Source of the DNA: Ceratobasidium sp. AG-K
Lineage: Eukaryota > Basidiomycota > Agaricomycetes > Cantharellales > Ceratobasidiaceae
Direction: 5' to 3'
NCBI GenBank assembly: GCA_037039685.1
Contig: JAWNGF010000004.1
Coordinates: 5,258,152-5,322,151, forward strand
DNA: 64,000 nt
How positions within the stretch are numbered: the stretch's first letter is position 1; every line of letters begins with the position of its first letter. The translations under genes were made by a program, and so were the position numbers. The notes beneath the pieces were generated by a model. The model did not search any database, had not been told where the DNA came from, and was given only the letters and a program-made list of their open reading frames with translations. Of the stretch, positions 54,299 to 64,000 are shown piece after piece.

Positions 54299-57200
54299 CT
54301 ACTTATCGGGGTTTATTCGTTCCTGGTGGATCATTTTTCGTAATATACTTATTTGATCACATACGTTGTAATGGTTATGAACACTCGGCGTCGTTTGTGG
54401 CTTCGTCAGACCACCTTGGTTTGAAGCGTAAAAAAATTCATTCATCTTCAATTTGAGATCATTCAGACATTCACTCAGGCGATTCCTCAAAGACATAGCC
54501 AACACTTCATAACTCGATACCGAGTCGGCTAGTTTCATTCCTGTGAGCATATTTAGCACTTTCTCAGCGACAAACTTCACGCATATACTCACCTCTTCAC
54601 TTGACCCATACTCGTTAGGAGCCTCGGCGCCTGGCAGATCGACGCAGCCATTTTCTACGTCCTCGGCAGACGCCCAGATATTTTCTTTCTCCATACTCCA
54701 CCAAAGCCCACGCAAAAGACCGCCCGTGCTTAACACGAAATCTTTACGAGTTAAAATCACAAGCCCTCTCTTACATCTCGTTAGGAGAACGTTGAGACGG
54801 TTGATGGATCTCAAGAAGCTCGAAAAGTTCGTCTTGGTAAGGGTCGTGACGATGTAGTCCGCTTCGTTCCCCTTTGTCGCTGCGATGAGTGTTGCGATAG
54901 AAAGACAACAGGGTATACTCACCTGGAAACTGTCAACGTTGTACACCTCTTTTTCAATACCGACATCGCTCAGTTTTTTAGCGACCAATGCGCGCTGTGC
55001 CTCATACGGTGTGATGATTTCGTAATCATACTTGCAAGGTTTCCCCTTTTTGTCTGTTGTTTCGCCCTCGTAGTACAACTGAGCGATCTTAACCACCAAA
55101 TCCGCTTCGGCGTCGTTCTATAAAAAAGACGTGGGCGGTTACGGTTAAGTCGGGAGGGATATGGGGTATCGTCAACTTCCGAGTGGTATAGTCAGTGAGA
55201 CCTTGAAACAGACCATAAAACTTGTACCATTCTCCTCCTTCCTTTCTTCTCCAGGAACATCGATGAACAATACGGCCTGAGTGGGAAGTTTGACTGGATG
55301 CCCTAAATGTGGCTTCAGTTTCCCACCGTAAACATCGCGCGAGATGTACTCGGCAATGGGGATTGGAAGTCGGTCTAAGTTAATTAATCCAATATTGGTT
55401 ATACGCTGATAAATATTCAAAAGACCAACTAACTTACACGAAGTATCAAGTAGTCTTGAGTTTGCTTTCAAATGCTCGACCTTGAAGATATCATTGATCT
55501 GCCTATCCTCGGACCATCCGTATGGAGGCACTTGACAGGAGTCAGTCTTGGTTATGTTCGAGTCCAGAATTTTCTTACGTTGCATTGGATCTCCAAACCA
55601 GCAAACGCTCCTCAAGCAATAGCGATACTTGAAAAACAAGTGCTTTGCAAGTTCGTTAGTGTTTTGAACCCATGGACCAAACGATAAGTGTTACCATGAA
55701 CTCGCTGGTCATGTCGATCTGCGAAGCCTCATCGATGATCAAATGTCGCAGTGGTACATGGCACATAACTTGCTTATCGACTTGAGGGTTTGAGAGTGAT
55801 GCAAGCGTACATAGAACCATCTTCGCTGATTGGATGCGCTCGAAGGTCCGCTTGTTTGGCCTTGATAACTCTAGGGACGAAATTACGTACTCCTCTAACT
55901 CAGAGTATCGCTTCTTCCTGAAAAAGTGTAAAATTTGAGAGTTACTCGCACCGGTGGACGATAATTGCTTACCACCATACGTGGTACTCCTTTGCGACAA
56001 TGAGAATGAAATCTTTGTACTTGACTTCAACAAGTTTATCGGCTACGTTGCGGATTCCGACGTTGCTCTGAGCAACGATCCAAACCATTTCTCCCGCATT
56101 GACCATCCGAATCACCGCTCCTGCAATCGTCCGAGTCTTCCCGGTACCGGGAGGTCCATGCACCAGTGTTGCACGAACACGTTTGCTGGGGAGCGGTGCA
56201 GTGATGCGACCGATGACCTTGAGCTGAGAGGGGTTAACTTGACCCTCAAGCTGCTCCGGAATTTGATTGATGTGCAGATCATGACCGACATCATCATCTT
56301 CGGTATCATAGTCCGCAAGATTTGGAGCGGGTGTATTTTTCTTACGCAGGGCCTCGTCCTCGCTAGTGTCATCGCCCCAGCTGTCGTCCATCCAATCGTG
56401 GCGTTGCGGACCTGGAGGAGGGTCATACTTTAACTGCCTCCGTTTGCCAGTTTCAATTTGAGCCGGGGTAGGGAACCAAACCCTGCGGATAAACTCGCAG
56501 CTGTCGTACTCGGGGCCACGAAGTGCGCCTCGTCCTTCGAGCAGCCGAAGGATAAATGCATCTCGTCCCACTTCGGGCATTGTAGCATCTTCTCGTCCGT
56601 ATAATGAGATCTGCTTCACTTCGTCCAGGTCGAACAAGGGATCCTCGTTAGGATTCGTTGGATTGAGTGCGAGGTCATCCGGAATCTTCCCTTCGGATGG
56701 ATCATCGCCTAAGCCTTCTCGTTGCCAGGATCGCCTCCGATCATTTCCACGATTCCTTCCACGACCGCCTCCACGACCACCCCGGGTGTATCCACCCCGT
56801 TCGACCCAATTGCTTCTCTTATCCTTATGTTCCTCCACTTCGTTTTCGCGGAATTCGGTGTGCTTGTAGCGTTCGTCGTCTAGTCCGTCTGGCCTCCCGA
56901 TGAAAAATGTCTTCTCTGTGCCGTCATTCATAGTAAGGGTAACGATTTGCTGTAGATATACTTAGTGTCCGATGATAAATAGAACATTGTATCCATACGT
57001 TATTACCGGGCCGAATTTTTGACTTGTGGAACCGGCTTTCGATTTTATTGGCGCCGTCAGTCCCCCGAATGTCGTCCCTTTCGATAACTCGCCCAGCTCC
57101 ATCCTCCCCCATGACCTTCCATGCAGCAATCATTGACTTAGTGAAGAAGTTAAGTTCCTACATGGTAATTTAGTCGACGCATATAACGTTATATAATCTG

Positions 57201-58371
57201 TGCGCAGAACATGTTCCTTACCTCGTCAGTTAGCCGTGATGGCTTGACTATGGGGGCATCTTGGATAATATCGTTCAGCCTATCTGCCACACTGATAACT
57301 TATTAGCATGGGACCTATAACGAAACCCAGAACTTACTTATAAGAGATCCAAGCGCGCATGGCGGCTTCGGCAACCCGGGACCTCATGTCGATTTCTTCG
57401 GGCTGGCCGATGAAAACCGCGTTGATATCCAAGGATGACGCCGATTTGAACTCCTCGATTTTCATTATTACAACCTGACCGGGTGATTGGATCGGCCGGT
57501 CCCAGTTCTCCTCCTCATCTTCTGGTAACTTGACTGTTGATTTATCAGAATCGACTCGTCCAAAAGCCAGGGATGATAGCTAACCTGTGATGGTTTTGAG
57601 TTTTTTAACCTGGTCGTTTTTCTTTCCTCCTTCTTCGTCCTGGCCGCCCTCCTTTCTGCCATTCTTGTCGCCTCTGCCTCGTCCACCCCTCCCTCGTCCG
57701 CCTCTTCCGCCTCTGCCGCCCCTATCCCCCCGACCTCTTCCAACTTTCTCCCATCGTTCACCCCCGGTATTTTTGTCTTGTTCCCCTGTTTCGTTGTCCT
57801 TGGTGTCTTTTGAAGCATCCGGGTCCGGTATCTCGCGCACTATCGGGGGGGCTGGCTGTGATGTAGCTGTTGATAGATTCACGCCATCGACTTTCTCGTG
57901 CAGAGTATCCCACAGAGTAAGCGAGATCTGAGCCATGCCAAATCCTGCCAATGTGGCTCCAAGAAGTTTCCGCAAGTGATCATAGACGGTAGGCTCGGTT
58001 TGATCTGGCTTGATTTTTCCTTTTTCTCGCTGTCTGCCCTTGTTAACTATAGCCTTTCGCTTGCTTTCTTCGTAAAGAGCGGCGCTGGTCTTGGCTGCGT
58101 TGTCGGGCACGCGAACTACTAGAGCCCGAGTTTGGGTGGCGAAGACAAGACCCTTGACGGCTGCGTCCCCTCCGTAAAACAAGTCAATCCCCACGTAAGG
58201 CTTGTAGGATCGCTCGTCGATACGAGCCTCCACCTCAGGTATTTGGCTCAAGATAAATTCCACGTGGTGCTTGTTCAAGATGGAACGGTCGACGGCCCAA
58301 ACTTCGATCGTGGACGGTGAATCAGGGTTAAGGATTTTGATATCCTCGAGTTTGAAGCTATCGGAGGCCAT
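54299..58371 (-). CDS. Superfamily 1 (UPF1-like) helicase with RGG-type linkers
   Basis: An intron-rich minus-strand gene, ATG at 58371, stop at 54299. The N-terminal domain (KPYVGIDLFYGGDAAVKGLV, GFGMAQISLTLW) is of unknown fold. An RGG-rich linker (GRGGRGGRGRGGRGRG) follows, then a second domain (WFPTPAQ), Walker A GPPGTGKT, Walker B as IIDEAS, motif III GDPMQ, AEYISRDVYGG, a late YDYEIITPYEAQRALVAKKL and the C-terminal helicase motif NRLNVLLTRCKRGLVIL. This motif set is typical of UPF1/DNA2-type helicases acting on RNA or DNA. First intron: GTTAGC to AACAG at 57584-57534. Its 3' end converges on the anillin-like gene with about 110 bp between stops. Intron positions in the C-terminal third are approximate. 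Confidence 0.85.
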
Positions 58372-59129
58372 CCTTAGATGCGGGGAGTCGTGGGACTGAC
58401 GTGGCTATGGGCCACTTGATTGGGTAGATAAAACTTCGTCACCACATGAGCATACAGGAAGCAAGCAAGCGAGCACAATTACGTAACCACGATTCGATTG
58501 CCCATCCAATCACCTCTGATGTAAATCCATAATATTAGGAGGGATAATGCCCCAGCTGAAGCAAGGATTTTGTCATCGGCGAGACACCAATAACAGGCCT
58601 CGGTTTTTGTTAATCATGCCTCCCCCGTCAAATTACTCCAACAGCCCTACTACCTAGCTCCCTCGTGTAAGGTAGATGCATTCGAATCCTACCTCCCCGT
58701 TGGCGGGATCGGTACGGCCCACATTATAATGAGGTTTCGAATCCATGGAAGCCGAAATGAAGGAGTAGATATGGGGATGGAGCGGACGGTTACAATGCGA
58801 GTGGTTGGAATGCTGATCTGCCGGCGATCATATTTGTACTATTTGTAGTAGAGGATCCTTTCGAGCTCAGAGAGTTATGTTCCAGCCATTAGTCAATGTA
58901 ATCTGTGGGTCGTCACTTTGGCATCTGTCCACGTCTGGGCGTCGTACCCCCTAGATTGAATGCCTAGCTACTGAGATTCATTGCATAGTGATCATATTTC
59001 CCGAGTTCTCGTGCATTCCGTGAACTACATATTTCCCAGACCAGAATCATTCCGGTCGGATACGAATCCATGCGTTTGGTAACTAATTTCACTCGTTCTG
59101 CTTGAGTACTCAGCAGTAAGTACTAGTGT
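58372..59129. other. Intergenic region upstream of the helicase
   Basis: About 760 bp between the helicase start codon and the decayed helicase copy. It presumably includes the helicase promoter. I see no gene, and no tRNA despite a T-arm-like stretch near 58690. Confidence 0.5.
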
Positions 59130-60330
59130 AGCCTTTCACATTCACGCATATACTCGCCTCATCGCTCGACACATATTCGTTAGGAGCCGCCGCACCCCGC
59201 AGTTCGGCACAGCCATTGCCCGTATGGTACCTTTCTTCATGCTCCACCGCAGCCCCTGCAGAAGACCACCCGAGTCCAAGACCAACTCCTTAACTCCTTG
59301 CGTGTCACCACTACGAGCCCCTATTTGCGCCGTGTAACAATGACGTTCAAGCGGCTGATAGATTTCATGAAATTCGTCATGTTAGTCTTGGTGAGGTCTA
59401 GTGATAATATAATCTGCTTCTTTACCCTACATTCGCAGCGGTGAGCTCATTTGCACAAGGTAACGGAATGTTACTCACTGGGAAGCTGTGGGCGTGGCGG
59501 ACTTTCTTTAATACAGTATATCGGCTTCGTTCAACTTGTTAGCTACCAGCGTCCGCTGGGACTTGTATGGTGCGATGATCCCATAATCATCATATGGGTA
59601 TGGCTCTGTGCTAGTCCGTCCCCGCCAATTTATGGTAATATAATCGGGAAAATCTTGACTACAAAATTTGCCTGGGTGCGGTTCTATCCGAGAGACCAAG
59701 CTCATGGATAAGTTGTAGTTAGTGATTATCAGTCCAATACAATGAAACCCCCATGCAAGTTAACAACGTAGGCCTGATTAATAGTGCTAAGAAATCTTAC
59801 CATAAAACCTGTTCCATAGTCCTGTCTCTTTTATTCACTTTCAGGAACATCAGTGAGTGCAAAGGGTAGGTGGATTTGCTTGTTCAAATCCAAAAAATGG
59901 CCTGTGTTATCAGCGGCCTGGGAAAGTACTCAAATGGGCCGCATAAGGTATTTCTATTCGTGGAGGTGTCTAATAGGAGTGCCAGGCGAGTCTCAGCAAG
60001 CTCCAAAACTGGATTCGACCGAGAGCCCAGTATCTCGACCATTTCAGCGTGTCATTGTTCAAGAACTGCACGAGCCTATGTGGGCTGGCCATCGTGAACA
60101 GGTACACCTTGCACACGAGGAATTTACCGTTCAAATAGAATTCTAGCAACCTCGTTCATTTCCCCTCAACTCTCTCGTCGGCTCCAAGTTTATATCCCAA
60201 GGAGGCTTGAATAGATGCATACCACTCGGCAAGCCACCTCGATTTGTTGGCTCATTGCACGCATTTGTTCGTACCCATGATCCGACAATTGCAACGTGCC
60301 TGCTGTCCCTCAGTACAGTTTTGTATCATG
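59130..60330 (-). pseudogene. Decayed C-terminal half of a second helicase copy
   Basis: The minus strand matches the intact neighbour. The region 59130-59500 parallels 54570-54930 (shared CGTTAGGAGCC, CGACG/GCACAGCCATT, TTGGTGAG-type blocks). The 59508-59705 stretch contains YGIIAPYKSQRTLVANKLNE (intact YEIITPYEAQRALVAKKLSD), and 59.82-59.9 kb parallels the CCAGGAACATC segment at 55.25 kb. Many indels and stops are present. It lies head-side of the intact gene on the same strand, suggesting tandem duplication followed by decay. The right boundary is approximate. Confidence 0.8.
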
Positions 60331-61929
60331 AAATGATGAGACATAATTGTCTTTCCCGATCAGCACGACAACCCAATAAATGCATCTCCTTAAATGGGTG
60401 CATATTCGTCATGCTTTCTAAATTCCAACCCTGTATTCCCCCGGATATGCATTGGCTCCTTCCACTTTATCCGCTAAGCAAGCGCAGGCTTAATCCATTA
60501 TCTTTGTTTGCTCAGAACCCCTACTTGCAGATCTTATTTTCATACCTTTGCGGCATAAATACGCCTCGCAGGTATCAATTTGATGTGGCCTCAACATAAT
60601 TGATCATGACTACTGGAACGTCTACCAGGAGAGTTCGGACCGCCAGGCGTTCCTTCAACTCCGCTTTAATTTCAAACGCACGAGGCTGAACGCAGTTTTG
60701 CTCACCGCCATCTTACGGTATACTGTTACAGATACAGCTCTCAACGCGGTTGTCTCCAGGGCCAGTAATAGAGTCGAGAGTCGAGACCGTTGCGCTCCCA
60801 GCAACTATTTCAGCAAGGACGGCCATCACCTACCTAAACCGGCTACCGCGCATTCAGCCCGCTCTTGGCATTTGAGCGTAATCTCAAGTCGTGCTGCCAT
60901 AAGTAAGAATCAATGCGTTACTTCTACAGTCACTATTACAACACAGATAGGAAACCTTACCCAAGCCTCCCGCTTAGCTACTCCGGCCGGTTCCCGCGCC
61001 CAGGGGTCGACCATGCTCAGATAACGCAAGCCCTAAATGCATCGGTGTGCTCCAAGTGATAACTCGCTTAGAGTAACAGTGTGCACGAGCCATTGAGCTG
61101 AATACAGCATGACAAATTCTCCAAGTACATTCGAAATGCTCTCGTTGTATTCCCCTTCCACAGGCCAAGCGAGCGACCCACGAGAGCATGCGCATACATT
61201 CGTTCTGGCCAGTGGTCGCCGGAGTTCCACCGTTCAGCCTCTACCACCATTTCAGCTAATACACACCGGAATTCGTACGGTATACTCCACAAGTCTGAAA
61301 CAGCTAGGCAGGGGAAGTTTGAGGAGTCTGCTCACCACTTGCAGCTCCGAGGGTGAGAATGTAGAATATTCACATGCAAGCTCGCTGGACATAGCAAGAA
61401 ATAGCGCGAAGGCCAAAGCGTCTCACCCGTCGAGTGCCTAAATCGGCAACTATACTCATATCTGCTCAATTGCAACATTCCTGGTGGGAGAGACGCGCGC
61501 AGATGACAATGGGTGTATCAAGTCAGACGGAATCTCTCTAATGATATGGTTGAACAGGGGTTGGGCTCCGTAAAAACTTCGAGTAGTAAGGGCTACGGAA
61601 AATTAAAGGGTCGTCATAAGGACAGCTTAGTAAAACACACCTCTCGACTTACTGTAAGCATGGAAAGAATAGGGAAATCACCGCCGGGACACCGACTGAA
61701 CGTTGACTGCTCACTGTTTTGACAAATGTATCATGCGCTGCGCCTTCCCGCACAGGATTTCAAGCATCCTCGAAGCTCAGCTTCATGACGCTGAAGGACC
61801 TGTTCAGGGCGGGGCAGCATTCATCTAGTTCATTTCGAATTATGAAAACCACACAAACATTTCCATCCCGCAGAAATTACCACAACGGCACGGATCCTCC
61901 GACAATCCTCGTCGGTGCGCCGACATTGC
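60331..61929. other. Region without a convincing gene
   Basis: Short open stretches occur on both strands (60698-61024, 61109-61441, 61719-62015) with no recognisable domain or splice pattern. The left part may still contain heavily decayed helicase sequence. Nothing else is identified. Confidence 0.4.
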
Positions 61930-63370
61930 GCACTCTCATTTACCCCCCCATGACTCTGTTCGCTGTCACTAATAAATCAATCACATCCACAGCCAAACGA
62001 GACCGGTTCATTTAGCTCCATATTGATGGCGCTATCACGGCTCCGACTAACCCAATCGGAGGCAACGATATAATTACACCTAATCCACCTTAAACCACAA
62101 CTCCGAGAGACCTCCGATCCTTGGCTCGATTCACATCCGAGCCATTCCCTACGTTACCCCCCCGATCGTCATAACGCCCTCGACTTCCTGAAGCTTATGA
62201 AACGCCCAAACTCCTTCTTGTCAACCATCCGGGCCCTTCCTCTTGTCAACGGCCCGTCGCGATACCCCACACGGTCCGGGGGACACAGCCACTGCATGGT
62301 AGTCCCTTGAACCCTGTATGCTTAAGAAAATTGGAGTTGTCAGGTGAGGGTGGGGTCAAGGGGCGCATAATGAGGGGTCGCTGCTTACTCCGCCGAAGCT
62401 CAGAGCAGGGCAACAAGGCGGAGTGTGCCGCGGCTGAAAGCGCGCATCGGACGACCGTGTGCCGCCAGTGTGTGGGCCGTAATCACCGTGGGGAGGTCGC
62501 CTCACTTGAGCGGGCGGACGCATTCAGTTACGAGTGAATCAGACCGAGAGGCGGCGATCGGACGTCGAGGTCGGGATCTTGAATGCTCGGTGTGTGCCGC
62601 GGGTAAGTCTATATCGCAAGCGGGGCGGGGACGTCGGTGAGAAGCACCCCGACTGACAGTGTCGGCGAGTACGGGGCTTAATCAGTTGATGGTGACTTGC
62701 TCGGATCAAATGGGTCGCTTACTCGACGTCTATCGGTCGGCGCTCATGTCCACCGCTTGAGAATGGGTACGGCATCAAGGGACTGGGAGTACCGTGAGAG
62801 AGCGGGCTGTGGTGAGACACCGACGGGCCCGCCTCTGGTGGTAAGAATGTAGTAGGGACGCCTACCGTTTGTAGTAGAGGGTCAACTACCGTTTGTAGGA
62901 GGAGGGGGAAGGGATCGACAACTTGTTAGATAAGCGTGTATATTGGCGGTACCACGGGATCAGGCCATGTGAGTTCGGGAAACAGCGTGCGAGCGAAGTA
63001 TGCCCGGGTTCGATGCACGCGGGCCGACGATAGTCAGTGAGATCACGCGAACGGGTAAGCGCCCGATTCTTGGAAGTTATGGTTTGGAAACTCTATCGGG
63101 GATTGGAAAAGGTTGCTAGAATATGGGCGAGGGGGTATATAATCCGCCCCCGGTCGAGTGTCAGGACTGCAACCCTCCCTGGATACTCGTTTCGTCCAGT
63201 CTGTAATTGGGCTCACCTTGTTGCTTGGCATTTATTGCGACGTTGATATCCGAACCCCAGTGGGTCATCCCGATTTGGCAATCTAGACGACGGGCACGAA
63301 AAGTACCTCGGTTTCCCCGACAAGTAAGATCCTTCGCTACACACTCGAATTCAGAATACATAAAAGCGCC
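61930..63370. repeat. Right copy of the segmental duplication (upstream region of the 63371 gene)
   Basis: Direct repeat of about 48860-50247, diverged by substitutions and small indels. Because it leads straight into an open gene at 63371, this copy is the likelier original. No ORF is shared convincingly between the copies in this part, so it is treated as non-coding promoter or spacer sequence. Confidence 0.75.
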
Positions 63371-64000
63371 ATGGCCTACGCTCATCCTCACCCCACACAC
63401 CCTCAACAACGCCCCATGCAGTCGATGCAAATGGCCCTCCCGACTCCTTACTATGAAGACCAACGAGCAGCTCATGTGCTGCATTCAATGAACGCTTCAA
63501 CTCGTGGGCGGCCCCGCAACATGTTTCCGTTTCCCGCCGCCGAGCAATTCGCAGCGGCGCTGAACCAGTATCCCAAGATGCCTTCGCCCCCGGTCTCACC
63601 AGGCTCGGTTTCGGGCTCGTCATTCACGACCGATCTCTCTAGCCCCACAGGGATTTGTATCACTAGCGAACATTGCACCACCCGAACGACACCGTGTTTG
63701 GCTGGAACTCGGTGAGCGTCGCGCAAGAGGTGCTCGAACTCGGAGCCAACACGAGGAAGTGAGACCCTGAAATCCGGTCCTCCGCAGCCGGAGCACCCTG
63801 AAAAAAAAAGAGGCCGGCGTCTCTCCATCTCCCACTCCCTCGCTCTCGTCCTCGTCCTCGTCTCCTGCTCCCATGTCGCAACCTGAAGTCCGCCCACCAG
63901 CTGCGCCCAAACGCGCCCGCACCCAGAACTCCTCCAAAGACTTTGTACCACCCGATGTGTCTGGACTGTCACAAGCGCGAAGCTCGCCTCGTCAAGAACA
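63371..64000 (+). CDS. Unknown Pro/Ser-rich protein, 5' end only (runs off the window)
   Basis: Exon 1 63371-63711 and exon 2 from 63788, joined in frame through GTGAGC and TCCGCAG. The start is rich in His/Pro/Gln/Met (MAYAHPHPTHPQQRP), followed by PTPYYEDQRAAHVLHSMN, MFPFPAAEQFAAALNQYP and Ser/Pro-rich sequence. Exon 2 continues Lys-rich, then Ser-rich, and is open to the window edge. An alternative frame near the edge reads MCLDCHKREARLVKN, which could be a zinc-binding start if a further intron exists. The family is not recognised. A truncated duplicate lies at 50248. Confidence 0.6.

Noticed and set aside
58680..58740. A T-arm-like stretch (ATTCGAATCCTACC) suggesting a tRNA
   Set aside because: No matching A-box, D-arm or acceptor stem could be folded around it on either strand.

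Overview
The window looks like a transposon-rich piece of a basidiomycete (Agaricomycetes) nuclear genome. A Rhizoctonia-like fungus is my best guess, by inference rather than proof. The reasons are genes split by many 45-80 nt GT-AG introns, Tf1-type self-priming chromoviruses, a Tnp2-type (CACTA) transposase, and a TPR-CHAT protein with a homogenised repeat array. There are no bacterial features.

Layout. The left 28.9 kb is almost entirely transposons and decayed genes. It holds a solo LTR (3857-4393), a decayed chromovirus 'A' (6498-13653, TSD TTGCA) and a degenerate SF1-helicase copy (about 16.4-19.5 kb, minus). It also holds two 1555-bp copies of one non-autonomous element in opposite orientation (19520-21074 and 26224-27778). 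Between them lie a decayed Tnp2 transposase with two nested MITE-like elements and the missing 5' part of the helicase copy. Flipping the segment between the two copies puts both the helicase copy and the Tnp2 gene back on the minus strand. Each is then interrupted by one 1555-bp element flanked by the dinucleotide CA.

From 28.9 to 38.0 kb a casein kinase 1 gene carries a young chromovirus 'B' (29024-36972, TSD CGACT, LTRs differing at about 2 of 488 sites) inside its first intron. B has gag, pol with a chromodomain, and an extra GC-rich ORF3 downstream of pol. A hypothetical five-exon gene follows (38.6-40.2 kb), then 3 kb without a convincing gene, then the TPR-CHAT gene (43.3-48.7 kb) with 25 tandem 45-residue repeats.

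The right end holds an anillin/Bud4-like PH-domain gene (about 50.6-54.2 kb, plus) convergent with an apparently intact SF1 helicase (54.3-58.4 kb, minus), then a decayed second copy of that helicase's C-terminal half (59.1-60.3 kb). A direct duplication (about 48.86-50.55 and 61.93-63.89 kb) brackets this block. Its right copy leads into the gene starting at 63371, which runs off the window, and its left copy ends in a truncated duplicate of that gene's first exon.

Connections. The kinase, anillin, helicase and TPR-CHAT genes look like independent host genes; nothing shows that they form a pathway. What ties the window together is transposon history: nested insertions, recombination between inverted repeats, gene fragments carried along, and a recent retrotransposon hidden in an intron. 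All gene models are read by eye from splice signals and conserved protein motifs; no database or alignment was run.
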